NCBI GenBank assembly: GCA_037833965.1
Contig: AP031358.1
Span: 4,658,001 to 4,722,000 of the forward strand
Direction of reading: 5' to 3'
DNA: 64,000 nt
Origin: Marchantia polymorpha subsp. ruderalis
Lineage: Eukaryota; Streptophyta; Marchantiopsida; Marchantiales; Marchantiaceae
Part shown: positions 37,102 to 47,504 of the stretch, piece after piece
Numbering within the stretch: the first letter of the stretch is position 1
Layout: each line of letters opens with the position of its first letter
Position numbers and translations under genes: made by a program
The notes under the pieces: model-generated
Database searches by the model: none
What the model was told of the DNA's origin: nothing
The model's input: the letters and a program-made list of their open reading frames with translations, nothing else

Positions 37102-39421
37102 TGCCAGGTCAACTCAGCTGCAAATGGTTCCCCTGAAAGTGCCGCAGATCGGATTGCGCGCATTTCAGAACGAGCTGTCGGCGGTGAAGCTCAATTTCCT
37201 CCTGTGGGAATGGAATTGGGTGTGCCTGGAGATGGTCCGGGAGTGGCTGCGGGAGAGGAATCAACCTCCGCGCGGTTTTTGACCACATCCGGAGAGGTGG
37301 CAGGTCAGCGATTGGGAATAAGTCTTGGGAAGGTGCGCGGGAGAAGAAGGCGACCTTCTCTTTGAATGCGAGAGTGTGCAGGTTACGAAGGAAGAAGAAA
37401 TTTCCTTCGGTGCCCTTTTCAAGAACAGCAAGTCCAGCAAGAACGGGTACAAGACCCGTGACTACAAAGATCTCATGCGGAGGAATGTCGCGGTAGCACT
37501 CCTCCAGATTTTACAGCCGCATTGGACCACCTACATGACTTCTTGGCAGGTGGGGTTTCTGGAGCTGGCGTTGACGGGAACTCCGATCCATTGGGCTCGG
37601 ATTCTGTGGAAGGCAACGCGACAACACGCGTGGGAGGAGAAGGGGGTATCGATCAATCACCTCTCCCCCTTCTTGATTAATTTCTATCGGTCGATGGGGT
37701 GCTTGACAGCGTCGAAGCGAGTGCAATTTCCCTTGCAGTCACGAAGCAATCCGGGAAGGTACGTGAAGGATGTCGAGGTCGACACCGACACTGACGAGAC
37801 ACCCGCTTGCACACCACCAGCTCGACCATGAGCAGAGAAAGAACCGCAGGCAGTACGAGTGTTGTGGAAGCGGAAATGGGATGGGGAAGCGGATCAGAGC
37901 CAACGGGAAGTGCCCGCTGCTCCCGCCCGAAGTCGGGCGACCCACGAGCCCTCTAGTCGGTCGAAGCAGAAAGCTTGCAAGCTTGTTCTGCCGGCGAGTA
38001 GCGCGGACACCGGACGAGCTGCGGAGAGAAGGAACTCGCCATCCTCGGGGGAGGATGCGAGTGCAAGAGTTCTTGGGAGGACAGCGGACCTCCCTGCACC
38101 GAAGTCATGGACACCTTCGGAGGAAGCACGAAGGCTTTCGGACCAAGGAAGACGGCATTCGGCACCGGCCAGCGTGCCGGCGGCGGACAGGTGCTTGACC
38201 TTTGAGCAAGTATCTTTTGATGACTCGACTTGAGGTCAAGAGCCTTCGGCTCAGAGGACCTCGGGTGAAGCGCCTTCGGCGCAGACCCAACTTGAGGAAT
38301 CGGCCAAGGACGAAGGCCGAAAGGAGGAGACACATGTGCCTTTGGCACAGCCTCCTTCGGCACAAGCGCCTTCGGCGATAGCAGATTGGGCAGGAGAAGC
38401 AGGCCCACCGGAAGCCAGATCTCCCATCGCGGTGGAGATCTTGGCAGGGAGTGGAGCGGCAGTCGCGGCAGAAGAAGCCACGCGACCCAGTTCCAAGGAA
38501 TCGCCGAGGATTTCTGTGGCGACAGAGATCCTCGACTTAGAGAACGAGTCGAGTTCGAAAGGTCAGGAAGTGGAGTCGGTGCAAGGCGCGCCGACGGGAG
38601 TGCTGTGCAAACAGGTGGTACCGCTATTGCGGTACCTTGATCGCAAGGCGGCGAAGTATGCTGATTCTCGCCATAGGGGATCCTACGTCGAATTGGTGAG
38701 GAATCGGACGCGAATCAAAGTAGCGATGAATCCCGAGCTGATTTCCCTGGACTGCAAGTACAGAGAGTTGGAGGAGAAGAACGATGCCCTCCACGGACAT
38801 CTTACACTCTCGCGGAAACTGCAGAAGGCAGTACTATAGCTGCGCGATGACGCAGCAGCCGAAGCCCAGCGCGAATTTGTGAAGCAGCGCGCACAGATCG
38901 AAGCGGAGCTCCATTCGGAGCGAATTCAGAATAGCACCTTGGCAGAGGAGCTCGTGCAGCAGACACGGTTGCTGGAGCAGTGTCAGATCGCACACAAGGC
39001 AGATGAGGAGTTATTGCGTCGCCTGTAATTGCAGTGCGACGAATTGAGAGCGCAGCGTGCGGATGCGGAGCTACAATTAGTGGAGTTTGAAGGCGACAAC
39101 CGGCGCGCAATAGATCGCACGCGAGAGGAGTTAGTCGCTCGAGTGAATCAGTGTCTGAGAGGTTACACTCTCTGGGAGGTGGCAGCGCGGGAGCGAATGA
39201 CCTTGCGCGAGCTAGAGATTCGTGCGGCGGCCTTGATGGCGGGTGAGAGTCGGAGCCGGCGGCGAGTGGCAAAGCGGTTACATTCCTTCCTGGCGAGGTC
39301 GCGAGACGCCATTGCAAACCTCAAAGCAGAGGTGACCGCGTTGTTGCGGCGGCTGGGATTGCGCAGTAGAGCAGAGACTGGTCGAGTAGGGAGTCAGTGC
39401 GCGATCGACCTTCGCACATGA
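37102..39421 (+). pseudogene. Broken copy of the LTR-borne long gene (copy A)
   Basis: Aligns with the intact gene at 59874-62429. The start codon is lost (TTG in its place), a TGA replaces the Arg codon of the RGFRP motif near 37280, and further shifts and stops follow near 37831 and 39028. Recognisable parts are VPLKVPQIGLRAF, NGYKTRDYKDLMRRNVAVAL, VLCKQVVPLLRYLDRKAAKYA and the coiled-coil end VAARERMTLRELEIRAAAL. Confidence 0.85.
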
Positions 39422-40405
39422 GGCATAGTAGATGACGTGAAGCGTAGAGTGTAGTGTTAGGTAGTTAGGATTTTAGAGTGTATAAAGCAGTTCAAGGCGT
39501 TTTGCCTTGGGGATTTTCCAGTTTCGGAAGTGCAATTCAGGAACTCATTTTCTCTACACATTTGTGTCCTTAGTTCTGTCACCGCGCAAGAGGAGCTACA
39601 GCTTGACGAAGTTACTGCATTTTGTAGCTGAAGGCCTTCGGCCGAATGCTCTGAGCTAGTGTAGTCTAGTTAGAACCTGAGCAGTTCGGACTTACACCTT
39701 CGGGTGATTGTTCCTGTTTGTACTCCTTCGGAATTTTTCCCCCTTAATGCCAAAGTGAAGTTTTGTTACTTCGAGTAAACCTTGGTTAACAATTCAGGTT
39801 GTACGGTGCTTGAGGCGCCTTCGGGGATAGCCTCCCCATTATTTCTAGGAATGACTAGTGCTTGAGAATTCAAACTCGTCAATAGACTGTTAAGTTGTGA
39901 CACTAGATCTTTTCTCAGTTGAGTCTCTAAGTTCGGTACATGTATTCTCTGCGCGTTTTGTAAGTTGAGTGTGTTGTTCACCGCGTGTTAGTGACTTCGG
40001 TTTGATGAAGGTACCGCATCCAAAGTAGGAAGTCCAACCCGGATGCTCTGCACTAGCAGTCAGAGTTAACAATCCGGAGTTGGGGAACATTACCTGCAGA
40101 TCCTCTAAGTGTGCTCGTGAGAAACTTTCCCCCTGAACCTTGAGTAGAGGTCCTAATCGGCCTCTTAGTTGTGCTTTTCCAGTTTCAGGTGTGTGTTGGG
40201 GTGAACTACGCTGCACTGTGCGTCCTCCGAGTGACCTCCGAGTTGAGCACTTGCAATATTTCTGGGAGTGACAGTAGCCTGAGAATTCAAACTCCTCAAT
40301 AGTCTGTTAAAACGTGACATTTAGTACTCCGTGTGTTGCCTCTGTCCCTGTGGGTTCGACCTTTTGCTGCTATAATGCAGTTTTAGCCTTTGGTGGGTTA
40401 TTACA

Positions 40406-40498
40406 ACGAGCAATCAATGGATGTTGATGGTCTTCAAACAAGTTACTCAATACCGCCAATGACATGAAATTTTTAACATTCCATTCCTGCTTGCTCCC
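40406..40498 (-). pseudogene. Copia gag fragment between two LTR insertions
   Basis: 93 bases encoding, on the minus strand, SKQEWNVKNFMSLAVLSNLFEDHQHPLIAR, the gag segment that belongs just upstream of the piece ending at 35900. It is cut at 40498 by the next LTR copy. Confidence 0.82.
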
Positions 40499-41615
40499 TG
40501 TAATAACCCACCAAAGGCTGAAACTGCAGTATAGTAGCAAAAAGGTCGAACCCACAGGGAGAGAGGCAACACACAGAGTACAAAGTGTCACGTTTTAACA
40601 GATTATTGAAGAGTTTGAATTCTCAGGCGACTGTCACTCTCAGAAATACTGCAAGTGCTCAACTCGGAGGTCACTCGCACAAAGCACAGTGCAGCGTAGT
40701 TCACTCAACACACACCTGAAACTGGAAAAGCACAACTCAGAGGTCGTTTAGGACCTCTACTTAAGATTTCAGGAGGAATGTTTCTCACGAGTACATTCAG
40801 CGAATCTGCAGGTAGTGACTCCCAACTCCGGCTTTTACAACCCTTCCACTAGTTTCTGCTAGCACAGGGCACCCGGGTTGGACTTCCTACTTCGGATGCG
40901 GTACCTTCGTCAAACCGAAGTCACTCACACGCGGTGAACAACACACTCGACTCACAAAACGAGGAGAGAATACAAGTCCGAATTGAGAAACTCAACTGAG
41001 AAAAGATCCAGTGGCACACCATAACAGTCTATTGACGAGTTTGAATTCTCAAGCACTAGTCATTCCCAGAAATACTACAGAGGTTTGCCCCGAGGGTGCC
41101 TTCTGCAGCGTAACCTGAATTACAACCAAGTCTTACTCGAAGTAACAAAACTTCACTTTGGCATTCAGGGGAAACATCCCGAAGGAGTACAATCAGGAAC
41201 AATCACCCGAAGGTGTAGGGACGAATTGTTCAAGTATCTAACCAGTTACTAGCTCTGAGCATTCAGCAATCACCCGCTGGTGTAGATCCAAACTGCTCAA
41301 GTATCTAACCAGTACATTGGCTCTGAACATTCGGCCGAAGGCCTTCAGCTTCAAAATGCAGTATCTTCGTCAAGCTGTAGCTCCTCTTGCGCAGTGACAG
41401 AATTAAGGACACAAACACGCAGAGAAAATGAGTTCCTGATCTGCACTTCCGAAACTGGAAGAATCCCAAGGCAAGACGCCTTGAACTACTTTATACCTTC
41501 TAAGATCCTAACTAACACTACTCTACGTGCTATGGTGCGAGCTGCAACACATCCTACACCTGAGGAGTCAGCGGCTGCCTTCCCCTCTAACTTACGACCT
41601 AAATCTAACCCTAAC
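40499..41615 (-). mobile_element. Long-LTR fragment B1 (3' end only)
   Basis: Minus-strand copy of the LTR 3' part: terminus TGTAATAACCCACC at 40499, TATA box at 41490-41495 (TTTATA on the plus strand). It is interrupted at 41616 by another LTR end, so B2 appears to have inserted into B1. It faces copy A tail to tail, separated by 93 bases of Copia gag. Confidence 0.75.
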
Positions 41616-42635
41616 TGTAATAACCCACTAAAGGCTAAAACTGCAATATAGTGGTAGAAAGGTCGAACCCACAGGGACAGAGGAACACACAGGGTACAAA
41701 GTGTCACATTTAACAGACTATTGAGGAGTTTGAATTCTCAGGCGACTATCACTCCCAGAAATACTGCAAGTGTTCACTCGGAGCTCACTCGGAGGTCGCA
41801 CAGTGCAGCGTACAACACACACACACACACACACGCACGCACACCTGAAACTACAGAAACACAACCCAGAGATCGGTTAGGACCTCTACTTAAGATTTCA
41901 GGGGGAAAGTCTCTCGCGAGCACTCAGCGAAGCTGCGGGTAGTGACTCCCAACTCCGGCTTTTACAACCCTCCCACTAGCTTTCTGCTAGCGTAGGGAAC
42001 CCGGGTTGGACTTCCTACTTCGGATCGAAGTCACTCATACGCGGTGAACAACACTCTCAACTCACAAAACGCGCAGAGAACACAGGTCCGCACGGAAGGA
42101 CTCACTGAGAAACGTTCCAGTAACACACCATAACAGTCTATTGAAGAGTTTGAACTCTTAGGCACTTGTCATTCCCAGAAATACTACAGGGGTTGCCCTA
42201 AAGGCATCTGCTGCAGCGTAACCTGAATTTACAACCAAGGCTTACACGAAGTAGCAAAACTTCACTTTGGCATTCAGGGGAAAATCCCGAAGGAGTACAA
42301 TCAGAAACAATCACTCGAAGGTGTAAGGGGGAAACTGTTCAAGTATCTAACTAGTCACTGGCTCTGAGCATCGGCAATCAACCGCAGGTGTAGATCCGAA
42401 CTACTCAAGTCTCTAACCAATGTACTAGCTCTGAACATTCGGCCGAAGGCCTTCAGCTACAAAATGCGGAACGCCAAGTTGTAGCTCCTCTTGCATGGTG
42501 ACAGAACTAAGGACACAAACACGCAGAGAAAATGAGTTCCTGATCTACACTTCCGAAACTGGAAAAATCCCAAGGCAAGACGCCTTGAACTACTTTATAC
42601 CTTCTAAGTCCTAACTAACACTACACTGCACTACG

Positions 42636-45423
42636 CTACGCGCCTGCACGGAACCACGCTACACTACACTCCGCAGAACCTGTGCTTCGCCTCCTGCGCG
42701 ACGGACTGCCGCGCACTAGCTCCCTGCCCTGCCAGTCTTCAGCTCGACTGCGCAGTCCCAAACGCCGCAACACCGCGGAAACCTCAGTCTCAAGGGTGGC
42801 CATGGTGTCCCGCGCCTTCGACAGAAAAGAATCCAGCTTCTTTGCCACTCGCCGCCGACTCCGACTGTCACCTGTCAACAACCCGGCTGCACGAAGCTCT
42901 AACTCACGCAATGTGAGTTTCTCCTGCGCCGCCACTTCCCAGTGGACGTAGCCCCTGAGACAGTGGGTGACACGCCTCGCCATCTCTTCCTTCGTGCGAT
43001 CTGCCTCCCGTCGGCGGTCGTTTTCAATTACAATCAACTGCGATTCGGCCTCCGCACGCTGTGCTCTCGAATCTCCGCACTCGGATTGCAGCCTGCGGAT
43101 TAATTCTTCATCCGCCTGTCGTGCGAGCTGACACTGCTCTAACAACCGCGTCTGTCGCACGAGCTCCTCTGACAAAATTCGATTTTGAGCCTGCTCAGAA
43201 TCCAGCGCTTCCGTGAGCTTCACCTGCTCCTTGGCGAGCTTTTCCAGTCTCCCATCCTTCACCTTGTTGAAGTGAACTTGTGTGGGGTCAGTACAACTTC
43301 TTATTGAGGTTGTACTGACCCCACAGGCACTCATGCTTCTCCCGCAGATCCTTAAGTTCATGTTCCACACGGGCTAGCAACTTGCTAGTGTGGACTTTAG
43401 TGCAAGTTCGCCTGCGCACTAACTCGATGTAGGACCTAGGCTGGCGAGGATCCGCGTACTTCTCCATCTTGCGATCCAAGTACCTCAACAGAGGTACTAC
43501 CTGCTCACAGAGCGCCGCCGCCGGCGCACCAACTAATTCCTCCTCCTCCTCCTCGGTGGATCCCGATCCCGACACTAATTCCGTGGATCCTCCTTCTTCG
43601 TCATCCTCCGAATTGAGGATTTCGATCGCCATTGAATGCGTCGGCGACTGGCCTGAGTGGGGCTGCGAGATGTCTGCGTGTTCTGCCGCCGCCGGCGCTC
43701 CTACAGCCTCGCTGCTCCCTGCTAAAATGTCCAAGGCGGTGGGTGAATGCGGCCGTGCCACATCCCAATCGTCCGCCTGTCGTGCCGCGACTGTAACTTC
43801 TTCGCCGCCGGCGTCTACCACCGAAGGCGATCGTGCGGAATGTACCTGCGCGGGGTGTAATTGTGCATCGCGCGCACGAATTTCATCCTGCGGACAGACA
43901 ATCCGCTCCACCGATCGGTCTTGCTCCACCCTTAGGTCCTGCGTCAGGGATGCGTCCGGCCTACGCGTAGGCGCAAATCCCGGCGCTTCATCCGCCGAAG
44001 GCGATAGAGCCGAAGGCGGCCCGCCCGATGTCCCTTGGCCTGAAGGCCCTTCCGCCAAAGGCGCATCTTCCGGCGGATTTTCCGCCGAAGGCGCGGCTTC
44101 CGCCGGCTCTCTGGTTGTAACTCGTTGGTTCGAAGGCCCTGGCGCCGAAGGCGCAAATCTCGGCGCTCTTTCTGCCGGAGGGCCTTGTCCTGAAGGCCCT
44201 TGAGCCAAAGGCGGATCTTCCGCCGGCTCCTTCCCCTTCCTGCGTTGTACCGGGGGTGAGGCCTGCCTATGCGTAGGCAAACTTTCTCTGCCTATGCGTA
44301 GGCACAAATCCACGTCCGCAAGGGGTCGTCTATCCACAGGAAGTCGCCTATGCGTAGGCGGCACACTCATCCGCGCCGCACGTGATAACTCCTGACCCGA
44401 AGGTCGTCTCCCTTCCGCCGAAGGCGTAGGGTGGTCTACCGCCCCTTCGGCCGTCCGCGTAGTCCCATCCTTCTCCGGGGACGGACTTCCCTTTTATGTG
44501 GCGATCGTCGCCGTTTCCGCGCTGCTGGCCGGTAACACAAGCCTGGGCGCCTTCTGCTTTGGCCGGCTGCAGACTTTGTGCAGTGGCCGCTTCCGGGTGA
44601 GAGCAACTGATTCTCGATGTTGCTCTTTCTCCGGTTCCTCTCTCCATCTTCGCTTCCGCGGCACTCGCGCTGCGGGTGTGTCTCTCCCCGCATCCTGTTG
44701 AGTCGGCGGAGTGGAAGTCGGCGAATCCTCCGCGTCGGTGTCTACCTCGTTATCCCGCACATACCTCCCGGGATGGTCGACTGACAATGGCAGAAATCGA
44801 GCACGCTCGGCCGCGGTTAAACAACTCATCTCCCGATAAAAATTTATCAAGAAGGGAGAGAGGTGATTGAGAGTTCCTCCCCGCTCCTCAAACGCATGCT
44901 GTCGCATCACCCTATGCAGGATACGCGACCAGTGAATTGGAGCTCCGGCCAATGTGAGCTCTACGAAGGACACCTGCCACAACGTGATGTACGTAGTGCG
45001 GTGCGGCTGCAATAATTGCAGCAGCGCCATCGCTACGGTCCTGCGGAAACGATCTTTGTAGTCGCGGGTCCTGTACCCGTTCTTGGAAGACCTCTCCCGC
45101 TTGAACAATTCCACGAAGGAGGCTTCGTCCTGCTTCGTTACCTTGACGCTCTCACTGTCGAACAGGAGGTACCCGTCCTCACCTGCGCACCTCCCCAATG
45201 CCTGTCCCCAATCGCGGACAGTCCATCTATCTACGTGCGGACGTAATCCGCGCGTAGATGGTCGTTCCTCGTCCAGCCATTTGCGCATCATGTCTGCGCA
45301 CACGTAATTCCATCCCCACAGCAAGAATTTGAGTTTCCTTGTAATCAGCCGGTCCTCAAAGGCACGCAACCCATTCTGCGGGAGCTTGAGTGGCACCATC
45401 CGCAGCCTCATCGATTTCGACAT
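42636..45423 (-). pseudogene. Broken copy of the LTR-borne long gene (copy B2)
   Basis: Starts at ATG 45423 (MSKSMRLRMVPLKLPQNGLRAF). The N-terminal domain stays open to about 44494, then the frame shifts to 44370-43288 (disordered middle and ALCEQVVPLLRYLDRKMEKYA) and again to 43370-42636 (coiled coil and basic tail RSRAEDWQGRELVRGSPSRR). The middle is enlarged by repeats encoding PSAEGPSGQG-like blocks. At least two frameshifts disable it. Confidence 0.85.
44265..44360. repeat. Cluster of GCCTATGCGTAGGC palindromes
   Basis: Three copies at 44265-44278, 44290-44303 and 44345-44360 in copy B2. The related GCCTACGCGTAGGC lies at 43959-43972 and at the matching site of copy C (53663-53676). 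Similar CGCCTGYGCACAGGCG units occur at 45890-45905 and 45941-45956, and a variant at 45985-46000. Confidence 0.88.
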
Positions 45424-45475
45424 TGGGTTCTTGAAATTGGTTTGCGCAACTCTCTTCTCTGCTCTGCCCGAGCCT

Positions 45476-46040
45476 TGTGGAACCCCACTTTTGGTAATTT
45501 TGAGGAAATTAAAACATTTTTGGAAAACTGTACCCTGGCAGCAATGTAAATAGCCTTTGGTGCATCAAAACAGAGTGAATTCGGAAGATCGCGGAGATTC
45601 TCGAGGGATCTCGTAGAATCTAGGAGTTGGGTGCAGCAGTAAGGACGGGCACCACCCTCCCTGCGAGCCATGCAGTTAGGATCCCTACGGCGCAAGGCGC
45701 AGAACCCGCCTTCGGAGCTGCGTCCGCGGCGGTAGGGAAATCCTTCATATTTAGGTCAACCCCCGGACGCCTTGACTTAGCTAGGGTCTCGTTGGAAAGA
45801 GCTTGACGCACTGATTCCAACGAGCCCAAGAACGCCAACAGCGGATAAGGACTCCGGGAGTTATGAAGGTTGTAAGATACTCAACTTTTCGCCTGCGCAC
45901 AGGCGGAGAAGTTTTGTCCTATGCGCGGACGAAGGAAGTTCGCCTGTGCACAGGCGAAATAGGGTTTGAGGTAGGCGCGAAGTTCGCCTACGCACAGGCG
46001 TCCGCCTTTGTACAGACGCTTCGGCGTCGGCGGGAAATCC
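45476..46040 (+). mobile_element. Long-LTR 5' fragment in plus orientation
   Basis: Begins TGTGGAACCCCACTTTTGG, then the AATTAAAACATTTTTGGAAAA and GGCAGCAA blocks seen at the start of copy A, then leader-like sequence with the palindromes at 45890-46000. The right boundary is approximate. Confidence 0.65.
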
Positions 46041-46418
46041 GCCTTGGGCCCTAGAATTGCGCCTTGTGAGGTAGAAATTGTACGGCGCCTTCTGCGCCAG
46101 CGCAGCGCCGCTGCCGGGGAAGGAGCTGCCAGAATAGTAAAATCCGTACGGACATTTTCGAGTAGGAGTCCCTTAACAACAAAGCTTTTGCCAAAGGCGC
46201 TAGAGGCGCTCCTTCTCAATAGGAACCGTCCGTTTCGGCCAGGGCACCTGTCCCCGACATTGTGCCTAACTCGATGATTCTCGATGATTCTCCGTGACCT
46301 GTGATCTTTCATCTTTACTCTATTTTAGTGTACGGATTACTATTTATAGTTGTTGCTGCGGTACCTCTTTTCTAAGAATGTTTAAATTCCGCACAAAAAC
46401 AAAAAGTGGGTTACCATA
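46041..46418 (-). mobile_element. Long-LTR 5' fragment in minus orientation
   Basis: As reverse complement it starts at 46418 with TATGGTAACCCACTTTTTG and continues like copy A (GGTACCGCAGCAACAAC). It converges head to head with the plus fragment. It abuts Gypsy RNase H sequence at 46419. The inner boundary is approximate. Confidence 0.65.
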
Positions 46419-47504
46419 GTATGCCACCTACTGTTATACCTGATGCGTAAGTATACAACTTGATAGAACAGTTAGGATCATACCACTTGAGAATAGGTGC
46501 GTGTAACAAGCATCTTTCAATGCTTGAAAAGCTAACTCTTGAGCTATTCCTCATCTACATTTTTGACTTTTTCCTAACATGGAAGTCAAGGCCTGAGATA
46601 TGCAAGCAAAACCTTTCACAAATCTATGATAGAATCCAGTGAGCCCTAGAAACTCTTCAACTGAGTTTGATCCTCAAGTGCTATCCATTTTTGAATTGCA
46701 TCTATCTTCTCACTCATCACTTGGATTCTTGTAGCTGTAATTCTATGACCCAAGTAATCTACTTCTGACTTGCCAAATTCACATTATGAAGCTTTGGCAT
46801 ACAGTTGATTGTCTCTTAAAACTTGAAGTATCTCTCGTAAATGACTTCTATGATCACTCAAAGTTTTGCTATATATCAATATATTATCTAGAAAAACAAT
46901 GACAGATGTATCTAAATAAGGACAAAAGATATTGTTCATCAATCCCATGAATGTAGCGGGTGCATTAATGAGACCAAAAGGCATCACTAGATACTCAAAG
47001 TGTCCATATCTAGTACAAAAAGCTGTCTTGTGGACATCTTTCTCTGCAATTCAAATTTGATTGTAGCCGCTTCTCAAATCTAGCTTGGTGAAGTACTTTG
47101 CTCCTTGAATTTGATCAAATAAATCATCCATACGAAGTAATGGATATTTGTTTTTCACCATTTGCTGATTCAACCCGCGATAATCGATGCATAGTCTCAT
47201 GGATACATACTTCTTCTTCACAATCAACACTAGAGCTCAATAAGGTGAAACACTTGGTTGAATGAATCCCTTGCTCAACATCTCCTTCACTTGAACTTTG
47301 CATTCTTCTAATTTGTTTGGAGCCAAACGATATGGAGCTTTGCAAGTTGGTGTAGTTCCAAGTATCACCTCAATCTTGTGATAGCAAAGCTACTCGCCTC
47401 TTTGGTGGTAATATTGCAGGTATATCATCTGGAAAAATATCTTTATATTCCATAAAAATATCGTTCAAGGATTCCGGGATGTAAAGTTTGTTAGTGGAGG
47501 CCAC
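46419..47504 (-). pseudogene. Gypsy reverse transcriptase / RNase H remnant
   Basis: Minus-strand pol fragment with many stops. ESLNDIFMEYKDIFPDD lies near 47470, before the RT. The RT block is [12 protein letters not shown] and [11 protein letters not shown], where the canonical Y-x-D-D is FLDN, so the second catalytic Asp is lost. Then come YLGHRITATRIQVM and an RNase H-like THAPILKWYDPN... ASGITVGGI end in another frame. It continues upstream at 49903 across the hAT insertion and is cut at 46419 by an LTR fragment. Confidence 0.85.

Larger units (their letters stand above)
35901..40405 (+). mobile_element. Solo LTR (copy A) of the long-LTR family, with target duplication
   Basis: 4,505 bp from TATGGTAACCCA to GTGGGTTATTACA; the ends are imperfect inverted repeats of each other. 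Flanks GCGAG (35896-35900) and ACGAG (40406-40410) are a 5-bp target duplication with one change. Removing the unit and one flank rejoins an uninterrupted Copia gag reading frame (LIAR then HSTATKVWAEL). No primer-binding site follows, so this is a solo LTR. It has the TATA box (39481-39486) and the decayed internal gene typical of the family. Confidence 0.88.
41616..45475 (-). mobile_element. Long-LTR copy B2 (5' leader missing)
   Basis: Minus-strand copy with terminus TGTAATAACCCAC at 41616, TATA box at 42594-42599 and the broken long gene at 42636-45423. Only about 50 bases of leader remain before an oppositely oriented LTR start at 45476. Contains several GCCTAYGCGTAGGC palindromes. Confidence 0.78.

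Noticed and set aside
40499-46418. A single solo LTR on the minus strand
   Set aside because: A second LTR end at 41616, opposed LTR starts inside, different host elements at the two flanks and no target duplication show a composite.
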